A DNA stretch of 64,000 bases from Clostridium thermarum (GTDB taxonomy: Bacteria; Bacillota; Clostridia; Clostridiales; Clostridiaceae): positions 1,200,001-1,264,000 of the forward strand of contig NZ_CP040924.1 in the NCBI RefSeq assembly GCF_006351925.1. The letters are read 5' to 3'. The number at the start of each line of letters is the position of its first letter. Position 1 is the first letter of the stretch. This document shows, piece by piece, positions 51,290 through 60,921 of the stretch. A program made the position numbers and the translations under genes. The notes beneath the pieces were generated by a model. The model searched no databases. It was not told the DNA's origin and saw only the letters and a list, made by a program, of their open reading frames with translations.

Positions 51290-52030
51290 TTATTTGGTGG
51301 AGAAATGTTCCCTCATGTTCATGTTCCCAGTATCAATACGAATAGATTTATGTACGATCCGGTCTAGAATAGCATCAGCCATGGTCCCGCCCCCTAAGCG
51401 AGTATGCCAATCTGACACTTTGTACTGAGTGCAAAACAAGGTGGAGTGACAATCATAGCGCTTCTCAGTAAGTTCAAAAATGAATCTGACATCATCATCG
51501 GATAATTCTTGAAGGAGCCATTCATCCAGAATCAAGAGGTTGTAGTTAGAAAATTTGCTTACTAGCTTACTGATCCCTTTGCCTTGTAAAGTTGCCTCAG
51601 CACGAAGCTCCAGAAGCTCTGGCAATCTTATATAGCGTACTCGATATAACTGTCTGCATGCAGCTTTGCCCAATGCGCAAGCTAGAAAAGTCTTACCAGA
51701 GCCTGTGAAGCCATTAAGCACAAGGCTAAAGTTGTTACGCATGTATTGGCAGGTTGAAAGCTCAATAATTTGATTTTTATCAAGCCCCCTATCCGCATAG
51801 TAAATTGAGTTTACATCTGCATCAGTAAATCTGAATTTGGCTTGCTTTATTAGACGTATTGAGCGCTTATTGTTTTTATCCTGATAGAGACTATCAATAG
51901 CTAAAGTAATTCTTTCGTCAAAGGTCATGGCTGAGTAGAGCGGTTGATCGTCATCCTGTATTTTAAATATATCAACCAGTTCATCAAGGTTTAACTCTCG
52001 AAGCTTGCGTTTTGTTTCATCACCTATCAT
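51290..52030 (-). CDS. istB: IS21 family helper ATPase IstB
   Basis: 246 residues. AAA+ ATPase: Walker A LNGFTGSGKTFLACALGKAA, Walker B YNLLILDEWLL, sensor FCTQYKVSDWHTRLG and the family ending GTMADAILDRIVHKSIRIDTG. IstB assembles on target DNA and activates the IstA transposase. Start 52030 (GGAGGTGG upstream) overlaps the istA fragment by 11 bases, the usual IS21 coupling. Complete, but its IstA partner is truncated. Confidence 0.93.
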   Translation of the reverse strand: MIGDETKRKLRELNLDELVDIFKIQDDDQPLYSAMTFDERITLAIDSLYQDKNNKRSIRLIKQAKFRFTDADVNSIYYADRGLDKNQIIELSTCQYMRNNFSLVLNGFTGSGKTFLACALGKAACRQLYRVRYIRLPELLELRAEATLQGKGISKLVSKFSNYNLLILDEWLLQELSDDDVRFIFELTEKRYDCHSTLFCTQYKVSDWHTRLGGGTMADAILDRIVHKSIRIDTGNMNMREHFSTK

Positions 52031-52467
52031 ACCTGCCACCTCCGTAGTATTCTGCACCTCTTACATAGCCATGAGCATTGGACTTTGACTCTAGGGCTTT
52101 AAGATGGGCATTTTTCTTCTCAAGATAGATAATATCTTGATTACTGGCAAGAATGGACTTAAGCTGCTTATAACGAGGTACACGTGTCATAGGCAAGGCT
52201 ACTTCACATGCAACTTCAAGGCGCTCTTCTGAATAACTCTTACTTAATTTTAAAACTGATAATGCAGAGTTATATCCTTGTTCTTTTATGGTTACACTCT
52301 TAAATATACGCTCAATAACTTCGCTTGTGTGAGTACCTATACTTGCTGCCCATTGTTTCAACCGGATATCATTCATTTCTGGTTGATTAAAGGCATCAGG
52401 CATATCTTCTTTGTGGGTAGAATATTTGTTACTCACATATAGCGGAAACCTGGGATGTGTAGAAATG
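52020..52467 (-). pseudogene. istA: IS21 IstA transposase, C-terminal fragment
   Basis: About 138 residues remain: HKEDMPDAFNQPEMNDIRLKQWAASIGTHTSEVIERIFKSVTIKEQGYNSALSVLKLSKSYSEERLEVACEVAL, the C-terminal helical region of IstA. The catalytic domain is absent; the gene is cut at 52467/52468 by the end of IS66 element B. The rest of istA is not next to the other end of element B, so DNA was lost. Confidence 0.85.
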
Positions 52468-52512
52468 GTAAGCGTAAAATAGTCCCCACCTATTATTCAG
52501 ATGGGGACTCTG

Positions 52513-54147
52513 CTATACTTGTTTTGATTTACAGTATTTAGGTAAGGTAGATGACCAAGGCAATAAAGAATCTAAAACTTCAGAATCATTTATATCAACA
52601 TTTGGAAACTGCTCAAATAAGTATTTTAAGTATTCAAAAGGATTAAGATCATTTTCCTTTGCAGTTTCAATAATACTATAAGTAACTGCACTTGCCTTTG
52701 CTCCCTGCGGAGTATTGGCGAACAGCCAATTTTTTCTCCCAATGACAAATGGCTTTATTGCCCTTTCGGCGCGGTTATTGCTAAGTTCCAGCCTGCCATC
52801 TTTGAGTATACTCATCAGTTTATCCTTCTGATTGAATGAGTAATTGACAGCTTTCCCGTAACTTGATTTGGGTAGTGCAAGAGCGTGTTCCTTTTCAATC
52901 CATGAGAAATAAGCCTCTAGCATTGGTTTAAGTTTGCTAAGGCGTTCATCATACCGGTCTTCAGATGACAAACTTGATAGTTCTTCCTCAAGCTTAAACA
53001 TTTCATCAATATATTTGACTCCTTGATAAGCAGAGGTATACATGTAGCTTTCTTTATCAGTCACTGCCTTTAAGGTATCAGTGAAATACCTCCTTGCATG
53101 TGCGAAGCACGCTACGAGAGTAACTTCCATGGCACCGCCGGCTTTGGAATCTTTCAAAAGTTTGTCATAACCGTCATAGGCATCAACATGAAGATAACCC
53201 TTAAATCCATTTAAGAAGGTTTTGGCATTATCTCCTGCCCTTGATGGCTGATAATCGTATAGAACAATAGGATCATGCCCATTGCCTGTACGGTACATCC
53301 ACATATAAGACCTTGTTGTGGCCTCACGGCCCGGCTCATTGAGAACTTCTAGTTCTGTTTCGTCCGCATGAGCTACATCATAGTCCGTAAGGTATTTACG
53401 TAGACGCAGGTACAAAGGATTCAGCCAATCTTGTGCAGCCCGAATAATCCAGTTAGCCATGTTTTGACGGTTAACTGGTAAACCACGCCGCTTGTATTCT
53501 TGTTCCTGCCTATAAAGAGGAGTAGCATCTACATATTTCCTAGTCATGATATATGCTATTATAGAAGAGGATGCTATACTTCCCTTAATGACAGGCTTAG
53601 GGGTTGGCGCCGAAATCATTGGGACAGTTATATCTTCCTTTTCACATTTCCGACAGGAATAAATCATGCTGTGGATTTCTTTTACGATAATTTGTGCCGG
53701 GATGACCTCCAGCTCTCTGCGGATTTCGGAACGCACCTCATGGAGTTGACCGCCACATTGAGAACAAACCTGTTCTTCAGCTGAGAGCTTATATTCAACT
53801 ATTTGCTTAGGAAGATCTGAAAGATCTTTTTCACGTTTTCCTTTAAGCTTTTTAGCCTTGGATGAAGATTGTTGTTGCTTTGCACAATCATCTAAATTAG
53901 GCTCAGCAGTAAAAGGCTGTCGCTCACTTTCAGCCTCGTTAAATATTGGCATGTTAATCTGACCATCTATATTCTTTTCACTGGATTTACCAAATAGTCT
54001 CTGCTTGTTGAGCTTGTATTGCTCTTCATACCATTTTAGTCTAAGCTCAGCCTGCTCCTTTTCAATGCTGAGTTTTATGAAGGCATCCTCTAGCTCTTTA
54101 CGACTGTAATTCTCTAAGTTAAATGATTTTACTTCTGTTTTACTCAT
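52513..54147 (-). CDS. IS66 transposase TnpC (element B)
   Basis: 544 residues. Coiled coil N-terminus with LFGKSSEKNIDGQ, zinc-binding CSQCGGQL...CRKCEKE, and catalytic region VAHADETELEVLN, LHVDAYDGYDKL and LSNNRAERAIKPFVIGRKNWLFANTPQGAKAS. Full length. The ATG at 54147 is adopted; a GTG at 54162 is in frame. A sequence TTGATA, 17 bases, TATAAT lies immediately upstream and could be an internal promoter. Its 3' about 270 bases recur at 56522-56786. Confidence 0.95.
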   Translation of the reverse strand: MSKTEVKSFNLENYSRKELEDAFIKLSIEKEQAELRLKWYEEQYKLNKQRLFGKSSEKNIDGQINMPIFNEAESERQPFTAEPNLDDCAKQQQSSSKAKKLKGKREKDLSDLPKQIVEYKLSAEEQVCSQCGGQLHEVRSEIRRELEVIPAQIIVKEIHSMIYSCRKCEKEDITVPMISAPTPKPVIKGSIASSSIIAYIMTRKYVDATPLYRQEQEYKRRGLPVNRQNMANWIIRAAQDWLNPLYLRLRKYLTDYDVAHADETELEVLNEPGREATTRSYMWMYRTGNGHDPIVLYDYQPSRAGDNAKTFLNGFKGYLHVDAYDGYDKLLKDSKAGGAMEVTLVACFAHARRYFTDTLKAVTDKESYMYTSAYQGVKYIDEMFKLEEELSSLSSEDRYDERLSKLKPMLEAYFSWIEKEHALALPKSSYGKAVNYSFNQKDKLMSILKDGRLELSNNRAERAIKPFVIGRKNWLFANTPQGAKASAVTYSIIETAKENDLNPFEYLKYLFEQFPNVDINDSEVLDSLLPWSSTLPKYCKSKQV

Positions 54148-54287
54148 ACTTATATTATACACTTTTCATACAAAATTATCAAGAAAAAAAGTCGTAAAAA
54201 GCTAGTGTTTTCAACGGTTTTAGAAGTTTTAAAGAGTTGGAAATTATCCACTTTTTGATTGAATTTTTTAGGGTTATCCACAAAAAA

Positions 54288-54644
54288 TCAAATGATTTTT
54301 CTCTGCATAATATCACGATGTACTCCCTTTTGGTTAATATCCAGTCCATCTAAAAGCCAGCGGAGCTCCCGCTCCGTTACATGTATAACTTTGTCTTTAG
54401 AATTATTAGGCCACTTAAAGCGACCTTTTTCCAAACGGCGATAGTAAAGCCAGAATCCATTCCGCTCCCAATAGAGCAACTTGAGTTTGTCGCGTTTAGC
54501 GTTGCAGAATACAAAAAGTGCATCAGAGAATGGATCTAACTTAAAATTCATCTGAACGATGATGGCGAGACCGTCAATAGATTTTCTCATATCAGTACTT
54601 CCAGCAGCCAAAAATACATTAGAAGTCTGCTTTAGGTTTAACAT
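54288..54644 (-). CDS. tnpB: IS66 TnpB accessory protein (element B)
   Basis: 118 residues: NVFLAAGSTDMRKSIDGLAIIVQMNFKLDPFSDALFVFCNAKRDKLKLLYWERNGFWLYYRRLEKGRFKWP, IS66 Orf2. Overlaps the tnpA stop by 7 bases. Only moderately similar to the element A protein. Confidence 0.95.
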   Translation of the reverse strand: MLNLKQTSNVFLAAGSTDMRKSIDGLAIIVQMNFKLDPFSDALFVFCNAKRDKLKLLYWERNGFWLYYRRLEKGRFKWPNNSKDKVIHVTERELRWLLDGLDINQKGVHRDIMQRKII

Positions 54645-54946
54645 AAAGTTAATAGGGATTGGACAACATCTGCAAAGAGTTCTTTATCGAAGTCTTGCGA
54701 AACTGAAATTTCAGCCTTACCGACTTTTACAGTAATAGATGTTGTTGTTATAGATAAATTTGTTTTTACTGAAACCCACTGCTGTCTTGGTTCTTCTTTA
54801 AACTCTGCTTTGTTGAATTTGTTAATCCAATAGCGTAATTTGTGTATACTCAATTGTTTTTGCTGACACCATACCGGCCCGGTAAGGCCGCTAGATCTAT
54901 AATCAGCAATGAGCTGCTGCCAATCTTCCATATTTAATTTTGTCAA
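54638..54946 (-). CDS. IS66 TnpA accessory protein (element B)
   Basis: About 102 residues: LTKLNMEDWQQLIADYRSSGLTGPVWCQQKQLSIHKLRYWINKFNK, then a beta-rich tail. IS66 Orf1. Start uncertain: a TTG at 54946 lies six bases after GGAGGTG; an ATG at 54931 is also in frame. Confidence 0.85.
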   Translation of the reverse strand: MTKLNMEDWQQLIADYRSSGLTGPVWCQQKQLSIHKLRYWINKFNKAEFKEEPRQQWVSVKTNLSITTTSITVKVGKAEISVSQDFDKELFADVVQSLLTLC

Positions 54947-55030
54947 TAAAAACACCTCCGGAATTTTATTCTAGAGGTATTATCTCACAAGATTTATATT
55001 CATAAAATGTGTGGACAGTTTGACGCTTAC

Positions 55031-55414
55031 CTTAGCATCTGCTGCTTTGCTCACTCTTAGTTCCTTTATATCCTCTCTCTCTTCTGTTTTGTCAGTGGCA
55101 GTAGCGCAAGCGCTAATCCACGATTTAACTTCTTCGTAGTATAAACCTTTTTCCCTGCAGTATCTTGATAACTCAATTTCTGATAGGCTATAAGCCTCCA
55201 TAACTACTAAAAATCTTTCATTAGGGGTTAGGTTTCTTCTAGGTTTAGTATGGCCCTTTTCCTTTTCAGCTTTCTTCTTCCATGTTGCTAAGGTTGACTT
55301 ACTTATCCCTGTTTCAATTGATAGCTCTCCTAAAGATTTATTCTCTGGTGGGAATAATCTAGCCACATGCCCGGCTATTTCTTCCTTACTATATCTTCTA
55401 ATTTCTCTTGCCAT
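55031..55414 (-). pseudogene. IS3 family OrfA fragment
   Basis: About 128 residues: MAREIRRYSKEEIAGHVARLFPPENKSLGELSIETGISKSTLATWKKKAEKEKG...ERFLVVMEAYSLSEIELSRYCREKGLYYEEVKSWISAC, a helix-turn-helix OrfA of the IS3 type. The C-terminus is cut by the IR of IS66 element B and continues into 16 foreign residues. Orientation and position fit it being the first half of the IS3 element whose orfB piece lies at 50580-51174. Confidence 0.8.
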
Positions 55415-55483
55415 AATAATCATCTCTCCTCTGTACGAGAATATCACACATAACTTCTTACGACAACTATCTTAACACAGGGG

Positions 55484-56174
55484 GTACCTGAGGAACTTAG
55501 AAATTATTTTTATAAAAGAAGAGAGATGCTTAAAGACCTGATGGACGGAGTCTATCAAGTAATTGACTATTGGTACAAAAAACACAAGGGCAAGAGTTAT
55601 GAGGTGGGTGTAATAGCGGTAATTCATACTTTTGGACGAGACTTAAAATGGAATCCTCATGTGCATGCACTTGTTACGGAAGGGGCTATTAACAATAAAT
55701 ATAGCTGGTGGAAGCCGGTAGAATATATACCATATGAATACCTAAGGAAGTCTTGGCAAAAAATTGTTTTAGATATCATAAAGAAATATTTTAAGGATTA
55801 TAAAACTAGAAAATTAATTAGTACCTTGTACAGGGTATATAAAGATGGTTTTTATGTTAATGCAGACAGAGCCCTTACAGATATGAAAAAAGCCACTAAA
55901 TACATAGGGAGATATCTTGCAAGAGCTGCGATAGCAGAGTATAGAATTGAAAGCTATGATGGTGAGAATGTAACCTTTTGGTACGAAGACCATGATACCG
56001 GTGAACATATAAAAGTTACATTGGATGTATTAACGTTCATTGGAAAGCTGGTACAACAAATTCATAAAAAAGGCTTTAAGTGCGTTAGAAGGTATGGTCT
56101 ATATTCAAGGAAGAAAAATGCTTTGGCTAAAGAAATAATACACTTGTATAAGTTTGTTAAACAGTTAAAGATTT
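55484..56174 (+). pseudogene. IS91-type (IS801/IS1294-like) transposase fragment
   Basis: About 230 residues: VPEELRNYFYKRREMLKDLM, GVIAVIHTFGRDLKWNPHVHALVTEGA (HUH-type histidines HVH), YIPYEYLRKSWQKIVLDIIKKYF, FYVNADRALTDMKKATKYIGRYLARAAIAEYRIESYDGENVTFWYEDHDTGEH, FKCVRRYGLYSRKKNA. The HUH motif and the catalytic Tyr region (KYIGRYL) are present. The N-terminal zinc-binding domain and the C-terminus are missing; the right end is cut by the chimeric IS66-derived element, whose end adds a false tail identical to that on the IS3 fragment. Confidence 0.85.
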
Positions 56175-56266
56175 GTAAGCGTCAAAGTTTTAGTACCTTT
56201 AATAACTTGAAAAATAGCATTAAAATATCCCAGTAAGGCAATTTACTATACTTTACTGGGATTAAC

Positions 56267-56489
56267 TTATTTCCTATCTTTAATTTTCATATTTTCAGGA
56301 ATCTTATCTGACCAAGGCATAAGATTCTCTAAGCTTTCGCTACCTTCTATAGCTATCTTCAATAGATTATCAAATAGATAAACTAAATACCTTTCTACAA
56401 CTAATTTATTAGCCTTGGCAGTTTCAATAATGCTGTAAATATTAGCACTATGTGTGGCACCTTTAGCAGTATTAGCAAAAAGGAAGTTC
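56267..56489 (-). pseudogene. tnpC 3' fragment of IS66 type A
   Basis: Encodes the last about 74 residues of TnpC from FLFANTAKGATHSANIYSIIETAKANK to the stop, with very few base changes from element A (for example ACTATA for ACTAAA after the stop). N-terminal part absent. Confidence 0.85.
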
Positions 56490-56521
56490 TTTCTCTTATG
56501 TGCTTAAGAACATAAGAGAAA
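56490..56521. repeat. Palindrome at the IS66 A/B fusion point
   Basis: TTTCTCTTATGT (56490-56501) and ACATAAGAGAAA (56510-56521) are exact inverted repeats around GCTTAAGA. Neither intact IS66 element contains this sequence, so it arose at the junction. Confidence 0.85.
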
Positions 56522-56741
56522 AAATTGGCTGTTCGCCAATACTCCGCAGGGAGCAAAGGCAAGTGCAGTTACTTATAGTATTATTGAAACTGCAAAGGAA
56601 AATGATCTTAATCCTTTTGAATACTTAAAATACTTATTTGAGCAGTTTCCAAATGTTGATATAAATGATTCTGAAGTTTTAGATTCTTTATTGCCTTGGT
56701 CATCTACCTTACCTAAATACTGTAAATCAAAACAAGTATAG
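56522..56741 (+). pseudogene. tnpC 3' fragment of IS66 type B
   Basis: Encodes NWLFANTPQGAKASAVTYSIIETAKENDLNPFEYLKYLFEQFPNVDINDSEVLDSLLPWSS to the stop, practically identical to the end of element B tnpC. N-terminal part absent. Confidence 0.85.
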
Positions 56742-56833
56742 CAGAGTACCCATCTGAATAATAGGTGGGGACTATTTTACGCTTACTTTTCAATTAACTC
56801 AAATTTTGATATACTAACCATAGTTGTTTTAGG

Positions 56834-56888
56834 ACGCTCCCTGTACTAATGCTGGTAACATTAGTACTTCAAAGGGGAGCGTTTTCCT
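56834..56888 (+). terminator. Long terminator-like hairpin upstream of the CDF gene
   Basis: ACGCTCCC (56834-56841) with GGGAGCGT (56875-56882) and an inner GTACTAATG / CATTAGTAC, followed by TTTTCCTTT. It could be a terminator or the expression platform of a structured leader. The rest of 56787-57174 has no gene; it is AT-rich with a TATCAATTGATA palindrome (57074-57085) and a related TATCAATT (57152-57159) near the CDF start. Confidence 0.55.
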
Positions 56889-57174
56889 TTCTAAAAATTT
56901 TACCTCTATGGTCAATATATCGTCAATTATTGGACAGGCATTTACATCAACTTTTCGACATTATAAAGTGGCTTTAACAACTAAGAGTTTTGAATTTATT
57001 AATAATAGTGGTTTGTATGAGAATTAATATTTGATACAAATATTATACATTTGCAGATAACAAAGGCTATTGTTATCAATTGATAATAAGTTCTATTTCT
57101 CAAAAACAGTGTACAATCAAAGCTTTTGGTAATATTATGAAAGCATAAAGTATTATCAATTGGGAGTGAATAAA

Positions 57175-58050
57175 GTGGAAAGTTATAAACTAGGCACAAA
57201 GGTATCTGTAGTTACGATGATAGCAAACATTATACTATCTATATTTAAATTGATTGCAGGTATCTTCGGAAAAAGCGCAGCAATGACTGCGGATGCGGTT
57301 CATTCGGTATCCGATGTATTTACAACTGTAGTAGTGATAATAGGATTAAAGATGTCGTCAAAAGGAGAGGATAAGGAGCATCCATATGGACATGAAAGGT
57401 TGGAAGCTGTATGTGCTAAGATAATAAGTGCAGCACTGCTTTTGGTTGGATTTACAATTGGGTATAAAAGTGCAGTAAACCTCTATGAGGGTAATGTTAC
57501 TACCCCGAGAAGTATTGCACTATGGGCAGCTGTGGTATCAATTATAGTTAAGGAAGGAATGTACTGGTACACAATTATAACTGCAAGGAAAATAAGAAGC
57601 ATTGCAATGGAAGGAGATGCCTGGCATCACAGGTCCGATGCTTTCTCATCAGTTGGAACCTTTCTGGGCATTCTAGGGGCCAGATACGGTTATACTTTCC
57701 TCGATCCTGTTGCAGGCATGATTGTAAGCATTTTAATTATTAAGGTTGGAGTTGACCTTTATATTAGAGCGGTAAAGGAACTTATTGATTCATCTGCAGA
57801 TAAAGAAACACTAGATAAGATAAGTAATAGTGTGCTTTCTATTGATGGAGTCAGGGATATAAAAAACCTTAAAACCAGGATATTTGGAAATAGAATTTAT
57901 GTTGATATTGAAGTATTTGTGGATGAAGGACTTTCTGTTAGGGAAGGTCATGATATTGCAGAAATAGTTCATAGTTCAGTACAAAATGAAATAAATGCTG
58001 TAAAGCATTGTATGGTCCATATTGAACCATTTATAGGTTCTAGTATATAA
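57175..58050 (+). CDS. Cation diffusion facilitator (CDF) efflux transporter
   Basis: 291 residues. Six membrane segments, starting about residue 8. Metal-site motifs: TADAVHSVSDVFTTVVV in TM2 (His/Asp pair), HPYGHERLEAV in the loop, EGDAWHHRSDAFSSVG in TM5. The C-terminal cytoplasmic ferredoxin-like domain (VLSIDGVRDIKNLKTRIFGNRIYVDIEVFVDEGLSVREGHDIAEIVHSSVQ...MVHIEPF) senses metal. Exports Zn, Fe or Mn by proton exchange; substrate not decidable. GTG at 57175 with GGGAGTG upstream. Its neighbour is a magnesium-regulated locus. Confidence 0.93.
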   Translation: MESYKLGTKVSVVTMIANIILSIFKLIAGIFGKSAAMTADAVHSVSDVFTTVVVIIGLKMSSKGEDKEHPYGHERLEAVCAKIISAALLLVGFTIGYKSAVNLYEGNVTTPRSIALWAAVVSIIVKEGMYWYTIITARKIRSIAMEGDAWHHRSDAFSSVGTFLGILGARYGYTFLDPVAGMIVSILIIKVGVDLYIRAVKELIDSSADKETLDKISNSVLSIDGVRDIKNLKTRIFGNRIYVDIEVFVDEGLSVREGHDIAEIVHSSVQNEINAVKHCMVHIEPFIGSSI

Positions 58051-58106
58051 AATTATATTGACAATATAGTAGTACAGGAATACTATATTATAGTGATAAT
58101 TAAATA

Positions 58107-58306
58107 AACCTCGGTAGGTGAGGTTACTGCAAGGATACGGGTTGCTACCGCAAGTGAATGGAAACATTCTGAGTTGGTTAGCAGGTTCTGCCGAACAAAG
58201 AAGGCTTAATCTAATGCAACTACACTGCCTTGCAGAGCCAAAACTTGAACGAGAAAGTGTTGTTTAAATACCTTCGTCATGTTCAAGTCTGACGGAGGTT
58301 TTTTAT
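58107..58306 (+). ncRNA. M-box (ykoK leader) magnesium riboswitch
   Basis: Conserved core: CCTCGGTAGGTGAGG (58109 on), then TACTGCAAGGATACGGGTTGC, TACCGCAAGTG, GGAAACATTCTGAG and GTTAGCAGGTTC, in the order expected for the M-box aptamer. An intrinsic terminator ACCTTCGTCA / TGACGGAGGT (58270-58299) with TTTTTTATTTT follows. High magnesium folds the aptamer and terminates transcription. It precedes mgtA and mgtE, both magnesium uptake genes, as expected. Downstream genes are decayed. Confidence 0.88.
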
Positions 58307-58329
58307 TTTGAGTTTCGGAGGTGAGAAGA

Positions 58330-58443
58330 ATGGATGGAGACGGTAGTAAGCTTACCAGTAAAGGTAAAAGTATTTACCAAAACAGATTTAAATTTATATT
58401 TAGTATAAGGCCATTCTTCTTCAATAATTTATTGTATATTTAG
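58330..58443 (+). pseudogene. Probable 5' remnant of mgtA
   Basis: An ATG with GGAGGTG eight bases upstream sits just after the riboswitch terminator, where the mgtA start belongs. It reads MDGDGSKLTSKGKSIYQN, then runs 37 residues to TAG at 58441. The first 15-18 residues may be the original MgtA N-terminus; the rest is unlike P-type ATPases. 58444-58662 shows no gene. Confidence 0.45.
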
Positions 58444-58662
58444 GCCTTTAATAACATATATTTTATCCTTTGGGTATCTACTTTTCTGTGATGTCTAATC
58501 ATAGATCTGCCTTTACTGTTCGCTTATCTCAAATCTAAAAAGAAATTTATTTCCGCATATTTTGAAATTGAATAGAAATAATGTTGGGTTAAAAAATTAA
58601 CAATTAACCTCTAGCTTTTTATTGCCTTTTTTAAAGTTAGTTGTTATTTAATCTATTTAAAT

Positions 58663-60855
58663 TTGTCTGTGTTAGCTCTGGTCTCATATATTGCTTTCAA
58701 GTTACTTGTACCTGGAGATATTATTCACCTGGCCTCAGGGGATATGATACCAGCTGATGTGCAGCTTATTGCCTCAAAGGACCTGTTTGTTAACCAGTCA
58801 ACATTAACCGGTGAATCCTTACCGGTAGAAAAGAATGTTACAGAGGGAACCTGGAAAAGCGAGCTGGAAAATCCAAATCTGTGTTTTATGGGGACTAATG
58901 TGGAGAGTGGAACAGCTATTGCAGTTGTAGTAAAGACAGGGATGAAAACTTATTTTGGTCAATTAAGCGGCAAGCTCACCGGTGAAAGAGAAATGACCAG
59001 CTTTGACAAAGGTGTAAATCAATATACCTGGTTGATGATAAGATTTATATTTGTAATGGCTCCCTTAGTCTTTATCATTAACGGCTTCACTAAAGGAGAT
59101 TGGTTTGAGGCATTTTTGTTTGGAATCGCAGTAGCTGTAGGTCTTACACCTGAAATGCTTCCCATGATTGTAACTGTTAACCTTACTAAAGGTGCTTTAT
59201 CCATGGCAAAAAAGAAAGTTATTGTAAAGAAATTAAATGCCATACAAAACTTTGGCGCTATGGATATTCTGTGTACTGATAAGACAGGTACTATTACGGA
59301 GGGAAAGGTTGTTCTTGAGAGACATCTGAATATGTATGGGGACGACTCTGAAAGAGTATTGAAATATGCGTTTATTAACAGCTTCTATCAAACCGGACTT
59401 AGAAATGTTATGGATATGGCCATCATGTCACATAGGAATGATGGCGAGGACTATTTTGATATTGAAAAAAAGTATCTAAAAATTGATGAAATTCCCTTCG
59501 ATTTTATAAGAAAAAGGATGTCTGTTGTTGTTCAAAATAAGAGAATGGAACAGGTGCTGGTCTGCAAAGGAGCTGTAGAGGAGGTCTTGAGTCTCTGCAA
59601 TAAGTACGAAACAAAAGAAGGTACTGAACCTTTTATGGGAAAGATGACAGATAAGACAGAAAAGATGATAAAGGGACTAAATGCCGAAGGATATAGAGTC
59701 ATTGCTGTAGCCTACAGGATTTTCAAGGAAGGTAACAGCACTTATACAATCGCTGATGAAAGCAAGTTAACCTTGCTTGGATTCCTGGCTTTCCTTGATC
59801 CTCCAAAGGAGACTTCAGAGGAGGCCATAGCAAAGTTTCATAAATATAATGTTGATGTTAAAGTTCTTACTGGCGACAATGAAATTGTAACAAAGAAAAT
59901 CTGTCAGGAAGTAAATTTGCCCGTTGATAAGATTCTTTTAGGCAGCGATATAGATAAGATGTCAGATGAAGAACTTGCTGATGCGGCTGAAGTAACTTCA
60001 GTTTTTGCAAAACTTTCCCCTATGCATAAGGAAAGAATAATAAGAGCATTAAAGAGTAAAGAGCATGTTGTAGGTTTTATGGGTGACGGAATAAATGACG
60101 CTCCTGCACTAAGAGCAGCTGATGTAGGCATATCAGTTGATACTGCTGTTGATATAGCAAAAGAATCTTCAGATATAATACTTTTGGAAAACAACTTACT
60201 TGTTCTTGAAGAGGGAGTTCTTGAAGGAAGAAGAGTATTTGGGAATATAGTTAAGTATATAAAGATGACTGCCAGCTCAAACTTCGGAAATATGTTTAGT
60301 GTTTTGGGAGCTAGTATATTTATTCCATTTCTGCCCATGATGCCTATACAGGTTTTAACTAATAACTTACTATATGATATATCTCAAACTACAATCCCAA
60401 CGGACACAGTGGATGAAAGCTGGATATCAAAGCCAAGGAAGTGGTCAGTGGATGAAATCAAGAGATTTATCATTCATATAGGACCAATCAGCTCCATTTT
60501 TGATTATACAACTTATATAATGATGTTATTCGTTTTTCATGCTTGGAATAATCCTGCATTGTTCCAGACAGGCTGGTTCCTTGAATCATTATTTACTCAG
60601 ACACTGATAATTCATGTAATCAGAACCAATAAAATACCTTTTATACAAAGTCGTGCAAGCAAACCGCTGATGATAACTTCACTGCTTATAGTGGCTTTTG
60701 GAGCGCTGCTTGTTAATTCACCTATTGCGAGCGCTTTCGGATTTACAAAATTGCCAGTTTTATATTACATTCTTTTAGCTCTTACTCTTTTCTGCTATGT
60801 GGTACTGACACAAGCTATAAAGGTATGGTATATAAAAAAATATAATGTAGAATAG
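58663..60855 (+). pseudogene. mgtA: Mg2+-transporting P-type ATPase MgtA, N-terminally truncated
   Basis: The open frame of 730 residues starts at KLLVPGDIIHLASGDMIPADVQL; about 160-170 residues of the usual N-terminus (first membrane pair and part of the actuator domain) are missing. The remainder is complete: LTGESLPVE, phosphorylation site CTDKTGTITEGK, KGAVEEVLS, TGDNEIVTK, GDGINDAPALRAADVGISV and six C-terminal membrane segments with DTVDESW. The TTG at 58663 has no ribosome binding site, and the proper start signal lies 330 bases upstream out of reach. Very probably non-functional, recent decay because the rest is intact. Confidence 0.85.
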
Positions 60856-60921
60856 AGAATTAAGGTAAGCTCCTGGAATTCATCAACAGTAAAAATTATA
60901 CAGTAAGGTGGTGAATATTAA

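Larger units (their letters stand above)
52468..55030 (-). mobile_element. IS66 family element B, intact
   Basis: 2563 bp bounded by GTAAGCGTAAAA (52468-52479) and TTTGACGCTTAC (55019-55030), with tnpA-tnpB-tnpC on the minus strand. Clearly different in sequence from element A. Flanking octamers (TAGAAATG, CTTAGCAT) differ, and the neighbours differ too (IS21 istA on one side, IS3 orfA on the other), so insertion was followed by deletion or recombination. Confidence 0.9.
56175..56786. mobile_element. Chimeric IR-bounded element made of two IS66 3' ends
   Basis: Left half (56175-56489): inverted near-identical copy of the 3' end of IS66 element A, starting with its IR GTAAGCGTCAAA. Right half (56522-56786): copy of the 3' end of element B in the opposite orientation, ending with its IR TTTTACGCTTAC. 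They are joined at the same conserved point of tnpC (GRKN-F/W-LFANT) by a 12-base perfect palindrome arm pair. The result is a 612-bp non-autonomous unit with outward IRs. Flanking octamers do not match. Confidence 0.85.
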
